A DNA stretch of 13,030 bases, taken from Indioceanicola sp046045995 (lineage in GTDB: Bacteria > Pseudomonadota > Alphaproteobacteria > Azospirillales > Azospirillaceae). The notes beneath the pieces are model-generated. The model made no database searches. It was not told where the DNA came from and worked only from the letters and a program-made list of their open reading frames with translations. Below, in pieces: positions 7,435 through 13,030 of this stretch. Every line of letters starts with the position of its first letter. The first letter of the stretch is position 1. The stretch lies in NCBI GenBank assembly GCA_046045995.1, contig JBJOKR010000140.1, forward strand, positions 1 through 13,030, given 5' to 3'. The position numbers and the translations under genes were made by a program.

Positions 7435-7763
7435 TAAATGCCCCAGCCAATGCCAGCCGCCCCGTACATGACCAGCCAGGTGGTCGGCTGTGCCAACAGG
7501 CCGAAGGCCAGATCGGCCGTGTGCCCCTCCCGCCAGAGCTTTATCAGGAAGGGCATGATTCCGCACAGGTTCATGGCCGCCACGGACAGGCAGGCGGGCT
7601 TGTCCGGGTCCCGGTCCACGATATAGGCGACGACCGTCGGGATCAGGCCCGCCAGCAGCATCACCGTCGTCGGCAGCACCAGCAGGCCGAAGGGCAGCAC
7701 CAGCACCAGGAAGATCAGCAACCCGCCGGAGCGTCGGCGCGGGGGGTGGTCGGGATACTGCAT
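7236..7763 (-). CDS. Multi-pass membrane protein of unknown function, partner of the pseudokinase gene
   Basis: I do not recognise this 175-residue protein. It has a basic N-terminus (PPRRRSGG), a long hydrophobic stretch at 15-49 that could be one or two helices, another at about 59-75 and another at about 94-119. It therefore has three or four membrane passes. A charged helical segment follows (SRDEATIRQLEEQRALLVKD, 122-141), then WGPEV and a disordered Ala/Gly/Asp-rich tail to the end. The ATG is four bases downstream of the pseudokinase stop with only a weak G-rich ribosome site, so it is probably translated by coupling. Its 3' end faces the DUF442 gene. The close spacing suggests that it works with the upstream membrane-anchored pseudokinase; this is inference from gene order only. 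Confidence 0.8.
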   Translation of the reverse strand: MQYPDHPPRRRSGGLLIFLVLVLPFGLLVLPTTVMLLAGLIPTVVAYIVDRDPDKPACLSVAAMNLCGIMPFLIKLWREGHTADLAFGLLAQPTTWLVMYGAAGIGWGIYYLVPPIVTGLSVSRDEATIRQLEEQRALLVKDWGPEVAGKPDGADAPGKDGAADPAGAEAARAPD

Positions 7764-7767
7764 CAGC

Positions 7768-9813
7768 CTAACCCCTGGCCATCATGATGACGATGCCGAT
7801 CAGCCCGATCATCGCCGCGGCGTTGGAGATGATCGCCGCCCATTGCCGCCCCTTGGCGGAGGGGCCTTCGCCTTTCAGCTTGATGCGCTGGCGCAGCATG
7901 TCGATCCGGGTGGTCAGCCCTTCGTAGCGGCGCGTGGCTTGGACGAAGCCCGACTCATCCCGGCGCAGGGAATCGGCATTGTCCACCAGCCGGACCAGGG
8001 CGTCGATCACCCCGTCACGGGCCACCCGCTCCGCCTCATGCAGCAGCTTCTCCCGGGTGTGCCGGTTGCGGAAGCGCTTGAAGGCCGGGTCCATCTGCTG
8101 CACCAGCCAGTCGCACAGTTTCGGCAGCCGGGCGGGGCCGAAGCGGTTCTGGACATCGGCCAGGATCACCATGGTGGCGATGATGCGCTTGGCCGGTTCC
8201 GTCTGGCCAGCCAGCGGGCTGAACAGCCGGTCGCTCATCTTCTTGTTGTGGGTGGCGATGAAGGCGGCGATGTGCCGGTCCATGGGATCGCGCCCCTTGG
8301 TCGCCTGGCCCGCCACCTGGTCCAGGGCGGCCATCATGTCCCCCATGGTCAGGGCATAGCGGTCCCGGATCAGCGGGCTGAGGCAGGGGCTCGCGGGGCA
8401 CAGCTCATACAGCACCCGTTCGATGCCGAAGCCCGGGCCCGTATGCTCCAGCAGGGTGCGCTGAAGGTCGAAGGTCTGGACCAGGGGCACATGTTCCGGC
8501 CGGAAATCCGGCTGGCAGCTGACCCAGAACATGGGCAACTGGGACAGGACCAATTCCGCCAGGGGCTGCACCGCCCCGTCCCTGGCGAAGGCTTCCGCCA
8601 GGGCGGTGCCGACACCATCGGGCATGACGGCGGTGCCGCGGTAGCGGATCGGGGCCGGCCCGTCCAGGGCGATGGCGACCCGTGCAACGGTGCGGTCCTC
8701 CTGGGAGGCGCCGCGTCCGGCAGCACCCGCACTGTCGATGGCGTCCTGCACCTGGTCGGCGCGCTGTTCATCGTTCAGACTGCGGCGCAGCCATTTGTCC
8801 AGGTCCCCCCGCTCGATCATGGGGGCGGCCAGGGCGGAATTGCGGGAGAGCGCCCGGGCGACCGACCGGCAGTGCCAGGCCTCCTCACCCCCGATCTCCA
8901 GCGGGCGGGCCCCGCGCTTGGGGATCTGCGGCTGCTTTGGGGAGAGGCGGCGCCCCTGGAGCCACATGTCCAGGTCGGACAGGCTCCATCGCTGCTTCGG
9001 ATCGTCTGTGGTCAGGCCGCGCAGCGGTTCGACCAGGCTCTGCGGGATGCGCAGCCCCGCGGTCAAGGCGGGATAGCTGCCCTTGTCCATCTTGACCCGC
9101 ACGATCGCGTCATCGTCCAGGTCGCGCAGGGGGTTGCGGCCCATGGCCAGGACCAGCAGCGTCACGCCCAGGGCATACAGATCATCGCCGATGGTGCCGT
9201 TGCCCCGTCCCGACGGCTGGGCCATGCCGCGGTCGATCGTTTCCACCAGGACCGGCTGGCCATAGCCGGCGGGGGCACTGACGCAATCGCCCAGGACGAT
9301 TGTGCTGGCGGACGTATCCCGGAAGAACAGGTTGGTCGGGCGCATGCCCCCGGCCGTGATGCCCCGCATGTTCATGTCCCGCAGGACACTCAGCATGGAG
9401 GGCAGGAAGCCCCTGACCAGCATGTCATCCGGCAGGGGATCGCGCATATCGTCCAGGCTGTCCATCAGGCGGCGCCCGCCCGGCCGCTCGAACACGATGG
9501 TGAAGCGGCGGCGCTGTTCCGGCGTCCACTCCACCGCCCCCCAATCGACGGTGCGCAGCAGGTTGGGATGTTCCATCCCGCGATAGGTGGGTAGCGTCTC
9601 GATCCGGGCCGGCACCTCCCCGGTCAGGACAACGGCATACATGTCCGTCTTGCGCTCGCGCAGGCTGCGGGCGACATGGGCCTGGCCGGCGGGTCCGTTG
9701 TAGTCCGGCAGGGGGGAGCCGGGAATGATCTCGCACCGCCCGCCAAGATCGACAGGTGCAAGCTCGGCACCGGGGACGGTGCGGGCGGACAGGGCCTGGG
9801 CGGGAGCGGCCAT
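7768..9813 (-). CDS. Tail-anchored protein kinase-like (pseudokinase) protein
   Basis: The 681 residues show a degraded Ser/Thr kinase fold at about 20-290. EHPNLLRTVDWG (81-92) and FTIVFERPGGRRLMDSL (104-120) resemble the N-lobe and hinge. AGGMRPTN (154-161) stands where HRDxKPEN should be, and GDCV (175-178) where DFG should be. DDLYALGVTLLVLAMGRNPL (210-229) is helix F, and R275 in DPKQRWSLSDL is the C-lobe Arg. The N-lobe Lys and the catalytic Asp (Gly156) are missing; the Asn161 and Asp176 equivalents remain. Residues 300-650 are a long, mostly helical region of unknown role with charged segments. A single hydrophobic segment (658-678) at the very C-terminus suggests a tail anchor with the kinase-like part in the cytoplasm. 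ATG 9813 lacks a clear ribosome site; Met58 is an alternative start. Likely a scaffold or sensor, not an active kinase. Confidence 0.82.
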   Translation of the reverse strand: MAAPAQALSARTVPGAELAPVDLGGRCEIIPGSPLPDYNGPAGQAHVARSLRERKTDMYAVVLTGEVPARIETLPTYRGMEHPNLLRTVDWGAVEWTPEQRRRFTIVFERPGGRRLMDSLDDMRDPLPDDMLVRGFLPSMLSVLRDMNMRGITAGGMRPTNLFFRDTSASTIVLGDCVSAPAGYGQPVLVETIDRGMAQPSGRGNGTIGDDLYALGVTLLVLAMGRNPLRDLDDDAIVRVKMDKGSYPALTAGLRIPQSLVEPLRGLTTDDPKQRWSLSDLDMWLQGRRLSPKQPQIPKRGARPLEIGGEEAWHCRSVARALSRNSALAAPMIERGDLDKWLRRSLNDEQRADQVQDAIDSAGAAGRGASQEDRTVARVAIALDGPAPIRYRGTAVMPDGVGTALAEAFARDGAVQPLAELVLSQLPMFWVSCQPDFRPEHVPLVQTFDLQRTLLEHTGPGFGIERVLYELCPASPCLSPLIRDRYALTMGDMMAALDQVAGQATKGRDPMDRHIAAFIATHNKKMSDRLFSPLAGQTEPAKRIIATMVILADVQNRFGPARLPKLCDWLVQQMDPAFKRFRNRHTREKLLHEAERVARDGVIDALVRLVDNADSLRRDESGFVQATRRYEGLTTRIDMLRQRIKLKGEGPSAKGRQWAAIISNAAAMIGLIGIVIMMARG

Positions 9814-9924
9814 GGCGGGGACGATGCGCTGCGGGACGGGTTGCAGAAGGCGAAACCGGGCGGCCCTGAGCCGCCGGGGCGATCATCGCAGACCGGCCCC
9901 CACGTGACAACCATCACTCCTTCC

Positions 9925-9940
9925 AAGGGCTTACGCCCTT
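9925..9940. other. Short hairpin between purA and the pseudokinase gene
   Basis: AAGGGC-TTAC-GCCCTT forms a perfect 6-bp stem with a 4-nt loop, 22 nt after the purA stop. On the transcribed (-) strand no U-run follows, so it is at best a weak terminator or a processing/stability hairpin. Next to it, on the - strand, is GGAAGGAG (plus positions 9917-9924), a strong ribosome-site-like sequence that does not lead into the pseudokinase frame. Confidence 0.45.
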
Positions 9941-9961
9941 TCGATATATGCGGGGGCGTGC

Positions 9962-11254
9962 TCAATCCGCGAAGGGGTCGTGCATCAGGATGGTGTCGTC
10001 CCGCTCCGGGCTGGTGGACAGCAGGGTGACGGGGGCCTCGATCAGCTCCTCGATCCGGCGGATGTACTTGATCGCTGTGGCCGGAAGCTGGGCCCAGGAG
10101 CGGGCGCCGCGGGTCGAATCGGACCAGCCTTCGAAGGTCTCATAGATCGGCTCCACCTCCGCCTGGGCGGATTGGCTGGCGGGCAGGTGCTGGATCACCT
10201 CCCCCTTGTAGCGGTAGCCGGTGCATACCTTCAGCTCATCGAAGCCGTCCAGCACGTCCAGCTTGGTCAGGGCGATGCCGTGGATGCCGCCGGTCTTGAT
10301 CGCCTGGCGCACCAGGACGGCATCGAACCAGCCGCAGCGGCGCTTGCGGCCCGTGACGGTGCCGAATTCCCGGCCCCGCTCGCCGATCTTCTCCCCCGTC
10401 TCATCCAGCAGTTCGGTGGGGAAGGGGCCGGAGCCGACGCGGGTGGTATAGGCCTTGGTGATGCCCAGCACATAGCCGACCGCCCCCGGCCCCATGCCCG
10501 ATCCGGCCGCCGCCTGTCCCGCCACCGTGTTGGAAGAGGTGACGAACGGATATGTCCCGTGGTCCACGTCCAGAAGCGCGCCCTGGGCGCCTTCGAACAG
10601 GATGCGCTTGCCCGCCCGCTTCAGCTCGTCCAGCCGGTTCCAAACCACCCCGGCATAGGGCAGGATCTTAGGCGCCACCTCCCGCAGCTGGGCCAGGATC
10701 TCCGCCCCGTCCAGCTCATCGGCGCCAAGGCCGCGCAGCAGCGCGTTGTGGTGGAACAGAAGCTGGGCGACCTTGTCCTCCAGCACCCGGGGATCGGCCA
10801 GATCGCACAGGCGGATGGCGCGGCGGGCCACCTTGTCCTCATAGGCGGGGCCGATGCCGCGGCCGGTGGTGCCGATCTTGGCCGTGCCCCGCGCCTCCTC
10901 CCGCGCCCGGTCCACCGCCCCGTGCAGGGGCAGGATCATGGTGCAGTTCTCCGCGATCATCAGGCTGGCGGGCGTGATCTCCACGCCCTTGGCGCGGATC
11001 TTCTCGATCTCCGCCAGCAGGGCCCAGGGATCGACGACCACGCCGTTGCCGATGACCGACAGCTTGCCCGGCCGGACCACGCCCGACGGCAGCAGCGACA
11101 GCTTGTATTCCACATCGCCGATCACCAGCGTGTGGCCCGCATTGTGCCCGCCCTGGAAGCGGACGACCACATCCGCACGCGACGACAGCCAGTCGACGAT
11201 CTTGCCCTTGCCCTCATCGCCCCACTGGGAGCCGACGACCGCCACATTCGCCAT
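9962..11254 (-). CDS. purA: Adenylosuccinate synthetase
   Basis: PurA catalyses the GTP-dependent joining of IMP and aspartate to adenylosuccinate, the first committed step to AMP, in the cytoplasm. The 430 residues are full length for the family. GSQWGDEGKGK (8-18) contains catalytic Asp13, and GGHNAGHT (35-42) contains His41. GTTGRGIGPAYEDK (128-141) ends at the conserved active-site Lys, and the C-terminal part contains VTGRKRRCGWFD, with TKLD as the guanine-recognition motif. The ATG is set by an AAGGAG ribosome site on the minus strand (plus 11263-11268) with 8 nt spacing. hisZ lies upstream on the same strand, about 137 nt away. The two enzymes draw on linked purine/histidine metabolism, since ATP is a histidine precursor and AICAR returns to purine synthesis. 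Confidence 0.98.
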   Translation of the reverse strand: MANVAVVGSQWGDEGKGKIVDWLSSRADVVVRFQGGHNAGHTLVIGDVEYKLSLLPSGVVRPGKLSVIGNGVVVDPWALLAEIEKIRAKGVEITPASLMIAENCTMILPLHGAVDRAREEARGTAKIGTTGRGIGPAYEDKVARRAIRLCDLADPRVLEDKVAQLLFHHNALLRGLGADELDGAEILAQLREVAPKILPYAGVVWNRLDELKRAGKRILFEGAQGALLDVDHGTYPFVTSSNTVAGQAAAGSGMGPGAVGYVLGITKAYTTRVGSGPFPTELLDETGEKIGERGREFGTVTGRKRRCGWFDAVLVRQAIKTGGIHGIALTKLDVLDGFDELKVCTGYRYKGEVIQHLPASQSAQAEVEPIYETFEGWSDSTRGARSWAQLPATAIKYIRRIEELIEAPVTLLSTSPERDDTILMHDPFAD

Positions 11255-11280
11255 GGGATGAACTCCTTGGTTCTCTTTCT

Positions 11281-11314
11281 GTAGGTCGGATCAGGGCGAA
11301 GCCCGTAATCCGAC
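11281..11314. repeat. REP-like palindrome, copy 1
   Basis: A 34-nt imperfect palindrome with outer arms GTCGGAT/ATCCGAC and an inner GGGC-GAA-GCCC hairpin, in the short gap between hisZ and purA. It matches copy 2 (11338-11372) in inverted orientation. The GTAGGTCGGAT...ATCCGAC type is widespread in proteobacterial intergenic DNA. Confidence 0.8.
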
Positions 11315-11337
11315 GCTCGTCAACTTGGCCCGTGCCT

Positions 11338-11372
11338 GTCGGATTACGGGCATGCGCCCCAATCCGACCTAC
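11338..11372. repeat. REP-like palindrome, copy 2 (inverted)
   Basis: A 35-nt imperfect palindrome beginning GTCGGATTACGGGC and ending CCCAATCCGACCTAC. It is close to the reverse complement of copy 1, with 23 nt between the two. Together they form a BIME-like pair that would fold as two hairpins or one long one in the hisZ-purA transcript. Confidence 0.8.
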
Positions 11373-11391
11373 GCCCCGTATCCGCCCAGCC

Positions 11392-12546
11392 TCACACCTG
11401 CTCCACCCGGCCGTCGTACAGCACATGGCTGCAGGACAGGCGCCGGGCCTCCGCCATCGGGTCCGCCACCGGGCTCAGCGCCGCCACCGTCTGCCAGCCG
11501 TCGGCGCGCAGGGTGGCCCCGTCCACCGGGGCCGTCCCATGGGGCAGCAGCACCCGCCGACGCGGGGCGGGGCCGGGCACGGCGCGCAGCACCGTGTCGG
11601 TATAGAGGGTGAAACCCGTCGCCGGCTCCGTGGCGCCGTTCTCGCCCCCCAGATACCGCCCGCCACGCCCCAGCTCCCCCGATACGCCGCGGGCGAACAG
11701 GGTGAAGGACAGGCCGGTCTGATATTCGAAGCCCCGCTGCTCCACCGGGTCGATGGTGACGATCAGGTCCGGTGCCGCCCCCACGATCAGGGCGACGGCG
11801 CGGGCCAGGCGCTCACGCTCCGCCGCGGCGGCGGCCGGCAGGGACAGGGCGGACAGCCTGGACAGGGCCGCCGCCGCCGGACCGGAAGCGGCCATCATGG
11901 CGGTGAGGGCAGGGCCAGCCGGACCCGCCGCGGCGGCCAGTTCCGCCGGGTCGCGCCGATCCAGGGCGGCCCGCACGGCCGCGATCTGCCCGTCGGTCAG
12001 GTCCAGGTCGCGGCAGACCAGGGGCACCAGGGTCGGCACCGCCAGATCGATGGTCACACCGGACGCCCCCACCGCCTCCAGCGCCGCGGCGGCCAGAAGC
12101 ACGATCTCCGCATCCGCCTCCACCGCGTCCGCGCCGATCAGCTCCGCCCCCACCTGGCCGAACTGCCGCTCCGGACGAAGCTGGGTGCCCTTCACCCGCA
12201 GCACCTGCCCGGCATAGGACAGGCGCAGCGGGCGGGGCGCATTGCCCAGGCGGCTGGCGGCGATGCGGGCAACCTGGGTCGTCATGTCGGAACGCACGCC
12301 CATCATGCGCTGGCTGACCGGGTCCATGATGCGGAAGGTCTGCTGCGCCAGGGCGGCCCCTGGGCCGGATAGCAGCGCCTCCTCGAACTCCACCAGCGGG
12401 GGCTTCACCCGCTCATAGCCATGGGCGTGGAACACCTTCATCAGCCGGCCGACGGTCTGCGCCTCATGCTCCGCATCGGGGGGCAGCAGGTCGCGCAATC
12501 CCGCAGGCAGCAGGGCTTTCCGGGCAAGGGCGGCGGCATCGGTCAT
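11392..12546 (-). CDS. hisZ: ATP phosphoribosyltransferase regulatory subunit
   Basis: HisZ is a paralogue of the histidyl-tRNA synthetase catalytic core that has lost aminoacylation. It binds short-form HisG and is needed for the first step of histidine synthesis and its feedback control. The 384 residues are typical. ALLPAGLRDLLPPDA (11-25) is the N-terminal signature. TFRIMDPVSQRMMGVRSDMT (70-89) and RQFGQVGAELIG (127-138) are class II motif regions, and RGFEYQTGLSFTLFARG (271-287) replaces the HisRS active-site segment. The frame stays open upstream to 12948, but that part is not protein-like; ATG 12546 (MTDAAAL) was chosen, with ATG 12552 two codons earlier as the alternative. No strong ribosome site is seen. 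hisG is not in the window. The central Ala-rich stretch (201-251) is low complexity. Confidence 0.94.
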   Translation of the reverse strand: MTDAAALARKALLPAGLRDLLPPDAEHEAQTVGRLMKVFHAHGYERVKPPLVEFEEALLSGPGAALAQQTFRIMDPVSQRMMGVRSDMTTQVARIAASRLGNAPRPLRLSYAGQVLRVKGTQLRPERQFGQVGAELIGADAVEADAEIVLLAAAALEAVGASGVTIDLAVPTLVPLVCRDLDLTDGQIAAVRAALDRRDPAELAAAAGPAGPALTAMMAASGPAAAALSRLSALSLPAAAAAERERLARAVALIVGAAPDLIVTIDPVEQRGFEYQTGLSFTLFARGVSGELGRGGRYLGGENGATEPATGFTLYTDTVLRAVPGPAPRRRVLLPHGTAPVDGATLRADGWQTVAALSPVADPMAEARRLSCSHVLYDGRVEQV

Positions 12547-12582
12547 GGGCATACTCGGCGCGGGCGGACAGGGCAGCGCGCG

Positions 12583-12662
12583 GGGGCATCGCATCGGACT
12601 GGCGCCCCGCACCAAGTAAGGCTTGGTAGACCCTTCCACCCGTCCTTGCAAACGGAAAGGAC
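12583..12662 (-). promoter_or_regulatory. Possible structured 5' leader of hisZ
   Basis: Three small hairpins lie in order upstream of hisZ: GTCCTT/AAGGAC (12642-12647 with 12657-12662), ACCAAG/CTTGGT (12611-12616 with 12622-12627) and GGGGC/GCCCC (12583-12587 with 12604-12608). They match no riboswitch or attenuator that I recognise, and no His-rich leader peptide was identified. Short GC-rich stems arise easily by chance in this DNA. Confidence 0.3.
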
Positions 12663-12710
12663 CGCCCGATCCCGGGCCCATGGCAGGGCTGGGTTGCCGC
12701 AGGCTCGCAT

Positions 12711-12736
12711 CCGCCGCAGGGTTCCCCCTGCGGCGG
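12711..12736. other. Perfect 11-bp hairpin in the hisZ/GGDEF intergenic region
   Basis: CCGCCGCAGGG (12711-12721), loop TTCC, CCCTGCGGCGG (12726-12736). No T-run follows on either strand, so it is not a standard terminator. It could lie in the hisZ leader RNA or insulate the two divergent promoters. Confidence 0.6.
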
Positions 12737-12775
12737 GTCCGATATAGCCTGATCCTATTCCGTTGATTGATGACC

Positions 12776-12791
12776 CTATCCGTACAGATAG
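12776..12791. promoter_or_regulatory. Lux-box-like dyad CT-N12-AG
   Basis: CTATCCGTACAGATAG is symmetric at 14 of 16 positions around a central GTAC and fits the CT-N12-AG layout of LuxR-type sites. Its centre (12783.5) is 42.5 bp before base 12826, the start predicted from a TATTTT -10 at 12814-12819. Activator sites of this family often occupy this position. Confidence 0.4.
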
Positions 12792-12813
12792 TATTCAAGT
12801 CGACTGAGCGCGA

Positions 12814-12819
12814 TATTTT
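12814..12819 (+). promoter_or_regulatory. Candidate -10 of the GGDEF gene
   Basis: TATTTT matches TATAAT at four of six bases in an AT-rich stretch. The -35 position (about 12791-12796, GTATTC) is poor, as in activator-dependent promoters. An alternative is TTGATG (12767-12772) with TAGTAT (12789-12794), 16 nt apart. Confidence 0.3.
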
Positions 12820-12853
12820 AAAGTCAGAACCCTGGGCGCGAGGAGTATTTGCT

Positions 12854-13030
12854 ATGGGGCACGACACGATAAATCCGGTCGATTGTAATCTTATTGCCCC
12901 GCTCGAGTTTGAAAGCATGGCGGATCCGATTACCGGCCTGCTCAGCAAGCGGTCCTTCGTCGCCGCGGGCGACCGTTGGATCCCCCGGGCCGCGAAGGAT
13001 GGGGTTCCCCTTGCCGTCGCCTATCTGGAA
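12854..13030 (+). CDS. GGDEF-domain protein, N-terminal fragment
   Basis: The window end cuts this gene after 59 codons. The ATG has a clear GAGGAG ribosome site (12840-12845) with 8 nt spacing. After a 23-residue leader without a signal peptide, the sequence DPITGLLSKRSF (24-35) matches the opening DPLTGLxNRRxF of GGDEF diguanylate cyclase domains. The stretch GVPLAVAYLE (50-59) matches the following strand that ends in LDID in typical members. The GGDEF active site itself lies outside the window, so activity, and whether an EAL domain follows, cannot be judged. With so short an N-terminus, no sensor domain precedes this domain. The gene diverges from hisZ. Confidence 0.72.
   Translation, partial: MGHDTINPVDCNLIAPLEFESMADPITGLLSKRSFVAAGDRWIPRAAKDGVPLAVAYLE

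Noticed and set aside
7843..9594. A 583-residue open frame on the + strand opposite the pseudokinase gene
   Set aside because: It is rich in Gly, His, Gln and Arg with no family features. High-GC genes commonly leave such open antisense frames; the minus-strand protein has recognisable motifs and a membrane anchor.
9980..11284. A 434-residue open frame opposite purA, and a 474-residue one opposite mrpC/mrpD (2859-4283)
   Set aside because: Both are shadows of well-identified genes, with the same Gly/His/Gln/Arg-rich composition and no motifs.
12547..12948. N-terminal extension of hisZ by up to 134 residues
   Set aside because: The extra part would overlap the GGDEF gene start and the intergenic hairpins, is not protein-like, and HisZ homologues begin near MTD...LLPAGLRDLLPP.
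1..13030. CRISPR array, tRNA/rRNA genes, insertion sequences, prophage or toxin-antitoxin genes
   Set aside because: No regularly spaced direct repeats, cloverleaf-like segments, transposase motifs or phage proteins were seen on either strand.

Overview
The window is GC-rich (roughly two-thirds G+C) bacterial chromosome with tightly packed genes and strong third-position GC bias. A hisZ gene beside purA, a full-length mrp operon and the protein sequences suggest an alphaproteobacterium, probably Rhodospirillales/Azospirillaceae (Azospirillum, Niveispirillum or Nitrospirillum type). That placement rests on recognition of sequence and gene order, not on a search.

Region 1 (1-5700, + strand) is a seven-gene mrp/mnh operon, mrpABCDEFG, encoding a multisubunit Na+(K+)/H+ antiporter related to complex I. 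mrpA lacks about 81 N-terminal residues because the window starts inside it. Most junctions are ATGA-type stop/start overlaps, and a perfect-stem intrinsic terminator follows mrpG. Proton-path residues known from Bacillus MrpA and MrpD are all present.

Region 2 (5700-6760, + strand) holds a MarR-family regulator with a TTGA/TCAA half-site array in front of it. After it comes about 400 bp of non-coding DNA with a ~170-bp imperfect inverted repeat and a 20-bp tandem duplication.

Region 3 (6760-9813) starts with a TTG-initiated DUF442/BLH-type phosphatase or sulfurtransferase on the + strand. Its 3' end runs through an 11-G tract into the opposite-strand gene, so a frameshift, slippage site or sequencing error is likely. 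Convergent to it on the - strand is a two-gene unit: a 681-aa pseudokinase-like protein with a C-terminal membrane anchor, and, 4 nt downstream, a 175-aa multi-pass membrane protein of unknown function. This pair is the least understood part of the window.

Region 4 (9962-12546, - strand) carries purA (adenylosuccinate synthetase) and hisZ (regulatory subunit of ATP phosphoribosyltransferase), separated by a pair of inverted REP-like palindromes.

Region 5 (12553-13030) is a divergent intergenic region with several hairpins and a CT-N12-AG dyad resembling a lux box. It sits 62 bp ahead of a + strand gene, cut by the window end, whose first 59 residues look like the start of a GGDEF domain. No tRNA, rRNA, CRISPR array, transposase or phage gene was seen.
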